A DNA stretch of 30,372 nt from Lingula anatina. Its lineage: Eukaryota; Brachiopoda; Lingulata; Lingulida; Lingulidae. This document shows positions 19,043 through 28,899 of the stretch, piece after piece. Position 1 is the stretch's first letter. Every line of letters starts with the position of its first letter. Below the pieces are notes generated by a model, which saw nothing but the letters and a program-made list of their open reading frames with translations, made no database searches and was not told the DNA's origin. The translations under genes and the position numbers were made by a program. Where the stretch lies: NCBI RefSeq assembly GCF_001039355.2, contig NW_019775402.1:618732-649103 (forward strand), read 5' to 3'.

Positions 19043-19260
19043 CTGTACCACAGTTCTGTACCACAGATGGTATATGGTAATATCTGTACTCTAGCTGGTG
19101 TGACTACTGCTGTTGGTATATATATTAATCTGTACCACAGTTCTGTACCACAGTTCTGTACCACAGATGGTATATGGTAATATCTGTACTCTGGTGTGAC
19201 TACTGCAGTTGGTATATATTAATCTGTATCACAGTTCTGTACCACAGCTGGTGTATATTG
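19043..19260. repeat. Minisatellite of about 90 bp with 13-bp subrepeat
   Basis: Two nearly full units (19043-19129 and 19130-19223) and a partial third. Each unit starts with tandem copies of TTCTGTACCACAG (two in the first, three in the second), followed by ATGGTATATGGTAATATCTG and a GGTGTGACTACTGC segment. Unit length differs because of the subrepeat number. No coding sense. Confidence 0.9.
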
Positions 19261-19690
19261 CAACCAGATTGTTTGAGTGCAGACAGGTTTCTCTATGTAC
19301 TGGTATCATGAGTGGCCGGCTCCAGGGGATGCTGTGGATGGTGGTGTACCCATGGTGGAGGAGGCTGTGGCAGGTGGGTACTCATTTCACTTAATGAGGC
19401 TCTCTCATATTTCAGAAGCACCCTGGCCTGGTGAGTTTGATAAAAATTGTAAAACAAAAACAACTCACCATGTGAGTAAAAAGGTTTTTTAAAAGAATTG
19501 GGGGTAATCCAGCTCGTTTTTGAGAGGTAGCGTGACGAAAAATGTCACAGGGTTTGTAAACAAGTCGTAAGTGGGTACACTACGCTGTAAAAGTACAAGT
19601 GTTCTTCTCTTACTGCAACATTTTGTTGACATTTTCATAATGCTTCGATCAAAATAAAAACAAAGCTTTCATTAAAGGATGATTTATATA

Positions 19691-19856
19691 CAGGCCCGTA
19701 GCAAGGGGGGGTTCGGGGGGTTCGAAAGAACCGCCCCTTTTGTCAGGGAAAGGTCCATTTTGGGTAAATTTTATCTAGGTACACATAAGTTTCATTGTAA
19801 AAAGTCCACTTTTTCTGAAAAAGAACCCCCTTTTGAATTTGCTGGCTACGGGCTTG
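19691..19856. mobile_element. 166-bp MITE, CAGGCCCGTAGC terminal repeats, 5-bp target duplication
   Basis: Starts CAGGCCCGTAGCAAG and ends with the complement of CAAGCCCGTAGCCAG, i.e. 15-bp inverted ends with two mismatches. Flanked by ATATA at 19686-19690 and 19857-19861. Size and target length match the MITE at 15024-15191 although the sequences differ, suggesting the same transposase class. G-run and C-run segments just inside the ends could pair. Short frames across it are chance. Confidence 0.82.
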
Positions 19857-19889
19857 ATATATTTTATTGCATGATATCATGGACCTAAT

Positions 19890-20535
19890 TAGAGAAGGAC
19901 GTGAAACGCGGCATCTTCCTTTGAAGCTATGTGCGTTCGGGTAAACATTCGCCTATTGTCTCAAATAATCTGTTTTGATAGCTCCACGGGCGTCTGAACA
20001 GCTTATTATCAAGGTAGCGCGCGCTCTGCTTCAATGCATTTCTATTGTTTCTCTGCATTGATAACGCAATTTCTCGCAGTCCCTCGTGGTTGCTATGATG
20101 CAGCATTGCCGCAATCTTGCAGTTGTGATCACACAGACTTGCGCCAACACGTGGAAATTTGTTTCGGGTTTTCAGTATCTTCTGTTGTTACCTCATTAAA
20201 ACGGGCTCTGGCCTTTGTCTATACTTGTTATCGTTCCCAAGATTGTATTGATAGGTATATGTCGAGCTGATATATAACTTGTTTAAAAGCATGTTGACTA
20301 ATAAAGCCAGCTAGGTGCCATCCAAATGCATCTGATAACAAGATAATGCAATGTAGCAAGCCAATTACAGAGGTGAGACTTTAATCACAAATGTGATCGC
20401 GATCCACTTTTATGACCATTACCCAAGTAAATATTATCATGAAGTTTGCATGTGTACATGTCCACATTTATACTTTAATTACAAGACCAGTGAGGGTGCT
20501 TGTCCATCGTCTCTATGCTGTTTAGGGACTCCAAT
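19890..20535. other. Comparatively CpG-rich stretch
   Basis: Contains clusters such as GAAACGCGGC, TAGCGCGCGC and AACACGTGG that are rare elsewhere in the window. A 78-codon frame at 20034-20270 has no recognised domain. It could be an unmethylated promoter-like region or a recent insertion; no TATA or start site is evident. Confidence 0.35.
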
Positions 20536-21035
20536 TTAAAAATGAAAAATCATTAATTATCATTCTCAAACTGGAGCAGACCATCGCCGGTAATGTGTAA
20601 ATATATATATACTTCAGACCAGTGTTAATGTCAACTTTGATAAAAGAATATTAAAAGGCCCACAGGTGCGTTTTTGTGCGTAACGAATGTGTGTGTGGTG
20701 CCGTATTGCAATGAGAGTCCATATTGAAAGTTAAAAAATAATAATTATCATTCTCAGACTGGAGCAGACTATAGCCGGTAATGTGTAAAATTATATATAC
20801 TTTAGAGCAGTGTTAATGTCAACTTTGATAAAAGAACATTAAAAGGCCCCCAGGTGCGTTTTTGTGCGTCAAGAATGCGTGTGTGTTGCCCTATTGCAAC
20901 GAGAGCCCATATTGAAAGTTAAAAATATTAATTATCATTATATAATTCGGGCTCACATGAGCAAGTAACATAAACCTATACATATAGTACACAGCAGTGT
21001 AAATGCCACTTTTATCTAAACGGTACGTAAAAAAT
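20536..21035. repeat. About 195-bp tandem repeat, 2.6 units
   Basis: Units start at 20536 (195 bp), 20731 (188 bp) and 20919 (degenerate, truncated). Each shows TTAAAAA, AATTATCATTCTCA, CTGGAGCAGAC, GCCGGTAATGTGTAAA, CAGTGTTAATGTCAACTTTG, GGTGCGTTTTTGTGCGT and CATATTGAAAG in order; the third retains only the beginning and a diverged CAGTGTAAATGCCACTTT. The first two differ by scattered substitutions. Confidence 0.9.
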
Positions 21036-21384
21036 ACCAGACCCAAAATGATGTCAGCGAGTTGAATAAATCGGAGAGGAATTGCGTCATTTTAATTCAA
21101 GACACGATTGAAGGTTTCATTATTGCCGCGTCCCGGGCTAATTTCTCACATAGAGAGAAAAGTTTGACACTAGAAATATTTTCCAATCGGATCATAGCTG
21201 AAAACAAGCATACTACACTACAGTTGTACAATTTTGAATGCTCATTTTACAGCAACAAACAAGATTGCCTTAACCACATAGGGCATTTTGAATTCCTCCA
21301 TGAACAAACATATCAAATTCTCACATAATTTCCAAAATGACAGAACAAATTGTACTTATACTTAATCTCTATAAGTTTATTGTC

Positions 21385-21560
21385 CCATTCACCCGAAGGA
21401 TTGACTCACGTTATTGCGAACTACCTGCCCACATGACAAAAAAAGTCATCGACAACTGCAATATGCTCGCTACCTGTACGGGAGGTCACGTGATCCGAAC
21501 GCACATGGTTTCGCGAAGAGCTCACGTTAAGCCGATTATCCTTTGATCTAGCTCAGCGTT
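21385..21560. other. CpG-containing segment with CACGTGA motif
   Basis: The highest CpG concentration outside the transposons, including GGTCACGTGATCCG (an E-box-type motif) and TTTCGCGAAG. It ends about 275 bases from the 3' end of the minus-strand exon at 21835. Could be regulatory; no transcription start signal is visible. Confidence 0.25.
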
Positions 21561-21677
21561 TCATGTCCTTCTGCTTATTATGTCCATGATGATATATATT
21601 TTTATCATTAGTCTCTGTTGTAAAAAAAGTACTCAAACTAAGGTCATTTAGTAGGACAGGTAAAAGTGACTAACAAG

Positions 21678-21679
<2 letters not shown>

Positions 21680-21722
<43 letters not shown>

Positions 21723-21724
21723 TT
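21680..21724. repeat. TTTA tetranucleotide microsatellite
   Basis: About 11 perfect TTTA units. On the minus strand this is an AATAAATAAA array, so it supplies many overlapping canonical poly(A) signals about 110-155 bases after the stop codon of the candidate exon at 21835-22071. Confidence 0.95.
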
Positions 21725-21834
21725 GTGAGGTAGGGTTGTATAATTTAAAAAATGTGAAATGTTAAAAAAAAAAACCTCTAAACTCTTGGATTATATAGTG
21801 TCTTACATGTATTCCTCACTAGTAGTGACATGCA

Positions 21835-22071
21835 TTAAAACAAAGAGTAACTAGAGAGGTTCAAGTGTGTCTTAAATTCATCTTTTCCCATGTTCTGTAT
21901 CTTGTGCTCAAAGTGCAAAGGAAACAAACAGACATTTTCCAAATCTGTGATAAATCTTTTTTTTAATATCATACTGATATTACCACCTATGCCATTTTCT
22001 TGAAATTTTTGTCTGCTGTTAAAAAGTCTACTGCTTCCCCAAGGCATTACATCAGTCCAAGGCATGTATGC
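21835..22071 (-). CDS. Candidate 3'-terminal exon of an unrecognised minus-strand gene
   Basis: On the minus strand a good acceptor (TTTACTTGGTTCTGCAG|GCATAC) opens a 79-codon frame in phase 0 to TAA. It encodes AYMPWTDVMPWGSS, a basic region with NGIGGNISMILKKRF, and a C-terminus ending in NLSSYSLF. Codon use is varied, the open frame lacks an ATG start (as expected of an internal or terminal exon), and poly(A) signals follow in the TTTA array. No family is recognised. This is among the more convincing of the uncharacterised exons. Confidence 0.45.
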   Translation of the reverse strand, partial: AYMPWTDVMPWGSSRLFNSRQKFQENGIGGNISMILKKRFITDLENVCLFPLHFEHKIQNMGKDEFKTHLNLSSYSLF

Positions 22072-22292
22072 CTGCAGAACCAAGTAAAGGGAACCTTTTG
22101 GCTTATTCTTGATTTAACACGTTAATGTGAAAATGTGATAATGTAAAAGAGTGAGTAAAAGGAAGTTGTTTGAATATCATTTATAATATATCTATTTAAA
22201 ATGATGATGTAACAAAATAAAGCAGTCAAGGAGACCTCCTGCTTGGTTTTCAGGGTTTGGGACTGATGAATTGCTTCTTGTAGATTGTTATG

Positions 22293-22547
22293 TTACCAGT
22301 AGGCATCAGGTTCTTTAGAAGAATTGTCACACTTTTTAGCCTGCAGGTATTTGTGATATGTATCACACCTAGGATCTGTACATTTTATAAAGTTACTTAA
22401 CACTTCAGGTATTTTTGGTGCAGTATATCTATATTTGGCCCCAGTACAACGATATTGGTTTGTTGAGATGTGGTAACCTGTTTTGCCCAGGGTGATTTTC
22501 ACCTTATTTCTGGCTAATGAATGCACAGCTGGCATTGCAAGAAATTC
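22293..22547 (-). CDS. Candidate exon with Cys-rich C-terminus, unrecognised
   Basis: A 90-codon minus-strand frame opens at 22565 without an ATG at its edge and ends in TAA. The coordinate 22547 is an approximate exon edge near an acceptor-like GCAATGCCAG. The peptide contains KVKITLGKTGYHISTNQYRC, then YRYTAPKIPEVLSNFIKC, DPRCDTYHKYL and AKKC: four cysteines in a pattern that looks like a small fold rather than random sequence. A donor-like AAG|GTGAAA inside would join in phase 0 to the exon at 21835-22071, so this could be alternative terminal coding sequence of the same gene. No homology recalled. Confidence 0.38.
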   Translation of the reverse strand, partial: EFLAMPAVHSLARNKVKITLGKTGYHISTNQYRCTGAKYRYTAPKIPEVLSNFIKCTDPRCDTYHKYLQAKKCDNSSKEPDAYW

Positions 22548-22569
22548 ATTGACTGATTGGTTCAATTAT

Positions 22570-23277
22570 TGCACTTACTGACTTAGAATTAACCTGTTCA
22601 TAAATGAAAAAACATCATCTTGTAGTTTTTTTTTTTTTTTTAATTGATGTGTTTCTGTTGTAACAGAGGTGATTTATTATTATATTAATTATTATATTTG
22701 GGAGGACAGGAAAGATGTGGTATTGAATGAAAGAAATTTAATATTTTTAAGTAAAGAAATTATTAAAGCAAGTTTTTAATGAAGTTTATTTTTATGAGGT
22801 GAGACTAACATATCTAAGGATGAGACTTATCAGTTGAAATTGATTTTAAGAAAAAAAAAAAAGGAAAAAGCAACTTCAGCTGTTTTTTAAGTATCAGAAA
22901 TCAATCTATTTTTACGAGATATTCTGTGTGATACCTAATTATTTCATTATGATTATTATGAATGTATGTGATTTTTTGAAAATGTTTTAGTAGAAATTAA
23001 ATAATATTACAAGTAATATGAAAAGTGGCTGTACAAATGTTTGCATAGAGCAGGAATCGAGCCATTTCATAATACAAAGGTAAGATAACATAAAGGGTTA
23101 TTATATCAATAAGAATTTTAGAGTTTAGATTATAAGTGAGATAAACCATGTGTGGTTTGATCTGAGTTAATCAATGTGTTATTACAAGAACAGTCAAATT
23201 AGTTGGACAATACGCATTACAATGCACACACACAAAACAGTGCCTTTGTAATGTACTGATTCTTTTGTCCTCCGCAG
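22570..23277. other. AT-rich region, no gene seen
   Basis: Poly(T) and poly(A) runs and AT-rich sequence with no defined repeat ends. Confidence 0.4.
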
Positions 23278-23385
23278 TTCCTTGATAAACAAACAGCTGC
23301 TGTAAAATGTTATCATAGCAGTCAGAATTCAGAAAGTGAAAATTTCCTTAGAATAAGTGTGACAGAGTGGAAATTTGAGTTTTAA
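23278..23385 (+). CDS. Candidate short terminal exon
   Basis: A strong acceptor (TGATTCTTTTGTCCTCCGCAG) is followed by a 36-codon frame open in phase 0 to TAA, reading FLDKQTAAVKCYHSSQN, then a Ser/Glu stretch and VTEWKFEF. No family recognised. It is on the opposite strand to the exons at 21.8-22.5 kb. Supported only by the splice signal and frame. Confidence 0.22.
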   Translation, partial: FLDKQTAAVKCYHSSQNSESENFLRISVTEWKFEF

Positions 23386-23706
23386 TTATGGTATTATTAT
23401 TAGAGTGTCGAGGGGGTTCTAACTTGGTAGTAGCCTTGGGGTATGTTGATTTTTAGCTCTAGCAAGGGGAGGGGGGGTACTAAGGGAGAGGGACAGGTAA
23501 AGATTTTAACCCATTTTAGGTAAATTTTCTCTCGCCAAATTAATTTTGATACATTTAAACTTGATTTTATACCTTGACTGCATTTGTTCTTTGCTGTGGG
23601 TGTTGAAGCCAAAACATGGAATGAAAATATCTGATGTCTTCTGCCATTCCGCTTAAATGGGTTTGGTACAAACTTGGACTTCAGGAATGTGTACACGTGT
23701 GCCTGG

Positions 23707-23739
23707 CTGCACGTGATCGTCACACTTTGTCACGTGCAG
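23707..23739. promoter_or_regulatory. Palindrome of two CACGTG E-boxes
   Basis: CTGCACGTGA at 23707-23716 and its exact complement TCACGTGCAG at 23730-23739 are separated by 13 bases. Each arm includes the CACGTG core bound by bHLH-zipper factors such as USF, MAX/MYC and TFE families. The symmetric arrangement could equally be a small transposon end or hairpin. Confidence 0.4.
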
Positions 23740-25101
23740 GGGGGTGACAGGGTAGAAACGAGCAGTTGGAGGCCAAACTGTGTTAATTTTCTGTTTCCCA
23801 GATTTGTACTAATTCAAGGAGGATGAGAAACTTAGACAATAAAATTGACAAATGTGACCAGATTACTTTGTAAATGTATTGAAATCTGACTTTTTAAAAA
23901 AGAAAAAGTTCTTATGAAAACTTCTGAGAATTAAGTTGTTTAGGAAACGAGCAACTATCACAAGATTAACAGCCCTTGGTATGAAATAATGACATTGTTA
24001 AAAATTATGATAAGTGTGGTAATACTTCTGAACACACATAATATTAACACATTTAACTTCGTCTTGACTCTCAGTCTGTAAGCTGCCTCCTGTCAGTTTG
24101 ACATTGGGTAAGTTTTGGTGAATTAAGATAATTTGAGGGCTTTTTATTTCCTAGGAAAATAACTTTGTTTAGTCGTATTTTGAAGGCTTTTTTTCCCTGT
24201 GAATAACTGTGTTAAGAGGTATTTGTTTGAAAAGACTGGAAATCTGTAACTGTCTTTGTGACAAGCTTAGTTCACTTTTAAGAAAAACTATTTTTTCCTT
24301 TGGGTGATGCTATTTAATGAGAAGAATAGTTTCTTTTCTTTTCTTTTTCTTTTGAATTATTGGTGATACTCACATTGAAACTATATCTTGTCAAATATTC
24401 ATTTAGAGTTAGATGAATGCACTGAAACAGTTATCAGTGATATGCTAGTATCATTTCTTGATATTTAGAAAGGCATTACATTTGATCTTAATTTTTCACA
24501 TTTTCCACCAGGTGTCATGTTGCAAGACAGTTCTGCATGAAGTCTTATCTTAGATAAAATAGTCATCATTATGTAGCAGTTAGTGAAACTCTAGCCATTC
24601 TTCTATTTATTACAATAATTGATTTTGTGTGGTCATTCTGACCTCCTTAGCCACATGCAGTGACCATTTGAGAAGCCTGACCTGTGGTCATAGCGCAGAA
24701 GACTGAACACAAAAGGAAGATGATCCATCCAGTGTAAAGTAATCTGTCCAAATTTAAAGGGTGTGTTAGAGAGACTAAGGGAGTCCTAAACAGAAGAATG
24801 GTATATTTTATTTCACTGGTTATATAAAGTCCGCTGAATATCGGAGACTGTTCCTTAATTTGCAGTGGTTTGAAAAGTGGTGAAATCAGAAGATTCCAAG
24901 AGTAATTATTGATCTGATACATAGGTGCATTGAATAACATTGTTGTTGATTTTAAAACACCAGTGGATATATTGGAAAAGCAGAGTGATATAAATTTCCC
25001 TATTATGACAGGTACAAATGTACTACTAGTGCTGCTACAGTAGTAGAATTGAAGTTAAAGATGAAATTTCATTCCAAGATTCATAGATTACTGGAAACTT
25101 A
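23740..25101. other. AT-rich region; no supported gene
   Basis: A 33-base segment at 24075-24107 has an acceptor (TTGACTCTCAG) and donor (G|GTAAGT) and one open frame, which is too short to call. The 97-codon minus-strand frame at 24647-24940 starts with ATG but shows no domain. Probably intronic or intergenic. Confidence 0.35.
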
Positions 25102-25172
25102 CTGAATGATCAGCATATCTCTGGAAATAACAGAGATATGCTGAATGATCAGCATATCTCTGTTATTTCCAG
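25102..25172. repeat. Perfect 24-bp-arm hairpin combined with a 22-bp direct repeat
   Basis: 25121-25144 and 25149-25172 are exact complements with a 4-base ATGA loop. The sequence CTGAATGATCAGCATATCTC plus TG occurs at 25102-25123 and again at 25141-25162. As a result the middle arm can pair with either the left copy (14 bp) or the right arm (24 bp). Such a layout is the expected footprint of a replication template switch. Confidence 0.95.
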
Positions 25173-25242
25173 CAAACGTATGATATTGAAGAAGTGGGAT
25201 AATGCACAATGATTGAAACAATAACAGGGCATTCACTTGAAT

Positions 25243-25244
<2 letters not shown>

Positions 25245-25285
<41 letters not shown>
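25245..25285. repeat. CT dinucleotide microsatellite
   Basis: About 20 uninterrupted CT units, flanked by AATTCTTT and TAATG. Confidence 0.95.
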
Positions 25286-25288
<3 letters not shown>

Positions 25289-25289
25289 T

Positions 25290-28200
25290 GTACTACACAC
25301 AAGAAAGTCATAATATCAGTGCTTAAGTAGTGAATTAAGTACCAAGCAATATATGTGGAGTTGGGTTACAGATAAGTACCTAATGATTTTGAGATGGGAC
25401 CACCCCGTGTATCAAGTGTTGGATGGGGTTGTACTCTTTGGTTACCCACATGTCATGTTCAAAGCTGAGTGGACTATGTTCTACTTAAGATTTTGTCTTT
25501 GCCAAAAAGTCAAAATTTTAACATTAGCAAAATTTACAAAACCAATGAAGTGTTGATAAAACATTTCAGAAATGTTCACAAAATGGTGACAGTCACTATT
25601 TCTTTTTATTCATTGCTACTCATCAGAAATTGCACTCCTAAGGGAATTATATCTCAGATAATTGCCCAAAATAAGAGAGAGAAATTAAAGCAAAACTGGT
25701 TAGAAAAAAAAAATAATGATAATAAAAAAAATATTTTACCTGTGTCCGAAAACAGGTTCACCAATTTTTTAAATCATTTTCCCCATTAGTCCCAGGGTTG
25801 TCTTTGTGCTTGGCTGGCATGGAAAATAAAACTACCAATTCTATTTACCAAACAGGTTGAGCTAGTTTCATCACTTAAGTTTGAAAGCCTTAAGCATACT
25901 AAGGGTAATATTACACAGTACATTCAGGTAACTTGTGTACTCTCTAACACTTGTATAATAGTAAAAAGATGTAATTTATATTAAGAAATTCTTATCACGG
26001 TTTTGGAGAAATTTTAGAAATCCATCCAGTCTGTAATTTTCTCTTGGAATGTTTGATATCACTGGACATTCTTATATTTTAGTTTTATATGTATAAGATA
26101 TTGTGGCTTTTAAAAATGTTATATAAATGAATTTTACTCAATACAATATTGTTTAGTGAATGATTCCATTAGGTCTCATCTTTTATTCTGGAAATTAACT
26201 CAAATCTTAATTAGGATTTCATGTAATCAAAAGTTCATCATAAGGTAATCTTAAGTTAATTAGATGAAGGAGATGGATTGGAATGCGATACAAAATTTGC
26301 TAGATAAAATCTTTTGCCATAGAAAGTCGGCATATGCCTGTAAAAATTGAATTATTTTGGATTTATCAGGTTTTATGTTTCACCTTATTCGAAAGAGCTT
26401 CTGATTCAAGGGCTTTTGGAGTCAGTATATCAGACTCATTGTTTTGCTTTGCATTAGTTCTAGTTGTTCTTATGTCTTCTCAGCATACCTCAGTAAGTAG
26501 TGAGTGAATCCACCTTGACTGATTCCAATCAGCTAGGCTAGTCATGATTGGATTATATAGCATTTATTTAATTTAATTTCATATTCATGCAAAGCCAAAT
26601 AATAAATTTGAAGTAGGAGTAGTTAATGACTGATACATAATTTTGAACGACAAGCAAAGGAAAAGATTGGGCATTAACTGAAAGTTTTGACAACAGTCAT
26701 TTTTATAGGTTTGATACCCCCCCTCTCCCCTTCATCACCATACACCCCTTGTGCAAGTCAAGTTATAAGATGGGAACAGAAGCAAGACTCCAGTGCTCTA
26801 AATGTCACATGGGTGAACTCTATTAGGTAGAGGTTTGCCAGCTTTAATGAAATGCTGATTACCCTGGTTATGGTGTCAGTAATTGAAATAGGAAACCAGT
26901 GGGACACGTGGCTGTGCACCTGTTAATGATAGGGCAGTGCACTTTGTGATTGACTGAAACAAGACTCCTCTGTGAAGTGAGGTCTTATTTCAGTTAATTA
27001 TATAAGTATTAGTGTGGATGGGTTTGAAGCAGAGCTTACAAAAGCCTGAATGCTAAACTGCCACCTGTGTTATTTTTTAACCAGGGTACCTTCGTTGTAA
27101 GCTGTTTTATTTATTTATTTATTTTGTGATTTTGGTTTGGTTGAATTTTGAATAAAGGTATCAGGGGAGAGAGAATATAGTTTTTACAGACAGTAGGAAA
27201 GTTTGAATAAAAATCCTTGTGTCATTTTTTCATTTACTATTGACCTCCTGCAGTTCACCTGATTTGTAAAGAATTTAACAGCAGAAGAAATTTTGTATGT
27301 TATGATTGATGCAAAACACCATGTGACATGTCAGTGTCGTCTGCTCGCATAAGATGTTGTCTGCCACTCTTCAGTTCAGGTGAAGATGAGGTTATCAGGG
27401 TCAGGATGACTTGAAAAATAAAAATCCCCTGCATCTGAAAATATTATTTTGACTAGAAAATTGTATGAAATCTCTAGATTTTTCTTCATACTTGTCACTA
27501 AAGGAGGGAATATTTTGTTTGACTAAAAAAAAAAAGGTATGCTGCCATTATTTTGATTTCAACATAGATAATGCTGGTTGAGTGGAGGTGAGGTTATGTT
27601 GCATAGCAGCTGACACAAATCTACCTGTACTGGGCAGACATGCTCCAAGGAACAAGGACTTTTTAGCGTAACGTAACGGCTTCTTAACACAGGTATTATT
27701 TTCAACCACCTTCTCACATGACTGAGACACCATAGTGCAGTCTGCGAGTACACATGTTTAAAATTCAAACCAATGAACTCTGCATTTTTGAAATAGTGCG
27801 TGGAGATATATCAGAGCTAGGGGAGCTGAGGATTTGAAATCATAGGCTGCTGGCATATTTATGCCATCTTTACATGTAAGAGATACAACGTGGCATAATC
27901 TGCAGGCAGAATTTTTCAGATTACGGATTGAGATACAGATGGAAGTTTATTCATAGCTGAGAGAGCTACAAACTCAGGGCGTATTTTTTTTTTTCAAAAA
28001 CCCAAGTAATATACCAGCTACCAATTCATCATGGTACCAGAGGTAGTTAATGTCACCTTGATTTAATGAGACAGCTCTTAGCTGGCAGTGGTTCATTGAC
28101 CAACAGTAGAGGGTCACTTTTGCACCTGAGGGAGACTGACTGACCCCTTTTAGTGTCCTGTCCACTCCTCATCAGTAGACTGACCATATCCTGATAACAG

Positions 28201-28700
28201 ACGCTGGTCACATTAAGGGGGGGTACAGTCATGGAGTTCGGAGCGTGTGTCGGATTTCATTGGACATGACGGACAAGGAATACATTATGTTCCACTGGGG
28301 TGGACCAAGGACGTAGGTTGTCTCCAGTCTGAAGTCCGCAATCCATTGTTGCTCTTGGATGGAATAAAGAACCGAAGGAGGCGTTGCACCTGTGAGGGTT
28401 TATACCCAGGGACCAGGATTGGCACCGAGAATGGTGTATTTTTAATCACCATTGTTGTCAGTAGATATGAAAAGATAATTAAAGCGAAAAAGAAATTGGA
28501 ATAATTGCAGCAGTGGGATTTTACACCAGGGTCTTTGTTTTTGTGCCATACGTCCATTTTTCATCACCTTTCTTAGAAAGCTTTGTGAAAACTGGATGAT
28601 TCAAGAATAAGTGATAACTATTGAAGTGGCAGCTGTTGGATTTATACTCATTACCATGATAACATAGGAATATAAATGTCTATATATATATCAGTCCTAT
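25290..28700. other. AT-rich region, intron-like or intergenic; no gene supported
   Basis: Frames of 61-106 codons occur on both strands (for example 25469-25789 plus and 28247-28504 plus) but are AT-biased, lack recognisable domains and are not bounded by convincing splice sites. C-rich (26710-26730) and G-rich (28215-28225) runs may be remnants of small transposons. Several good acceptor-like tracts occur (for example TTATGTCTTCTCAG at about 26463-26484) without matching exons. Confidence 0.4.
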
Positions 28701-28709
28701 AAGACCATC

Positions 28710-28754
28710 ATGGCTTTTAGGTTGGCAAGTTATATATGGAACACCTTTTCACAG
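28710..28754 (+). CDS. Possible first coding exon (15 codons)
   Basis: ATG at 28710 begins MAFRLASYIWNTFSQ and ends at a donor, ACAG|GTAGGT, in phase 0. A TATATATATA run lies just upstream (28681-28691), followed by TCAGTCC, which resembles an initiator. Spacing for a TATA-directed start would place the start site very close to the ATG. Weak evidence; no downstream exon in the window could be paired with it. Confidence 0.2.
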
Positions 28755-28816
28755 GTAGGTGATGCATTGGAGCTTTTTTTTTCTTTAGTAGATTGTAGGG
28801 TCATTTTATTTTTATT

Positions 28817-28819
28817 AAT

Positions 28820-28854
<35 letters not shown>

Positions 28855-28858
28855 TTTG
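28817..28858. repeat. TTTA tetranucleotide microsatellite
   Basis: About nine or ten ATTT units, continuing in degenerate form to about 28893. The apparent Phe/Ile/Tyr/Leu-rich frame across it is a repeat artefact. Confidence 0.95.
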
Positions 28859-28899
28859 TTTGATTGTTTATTTTTTTTTGTTTATTTATTTATTTTGTG

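Noticed and set aside
23400-23723. 107-codon minus-strand frame
   Set aside because: Runs through G-rich low-complexity sequence that resembles transposon remnants; no recognisable domain.
26463-26500. Nine-base microexon between TTCTCAG and GTAAGT
   Set aside because: Too short to support without transcripts; such motifs arise often by chance.
28247-28504. 85-codon plus-strand frame
   Set aside because: No domain, no splice edges or initiation context; overlapping antisense frame of similar length shows it is not distinctive.
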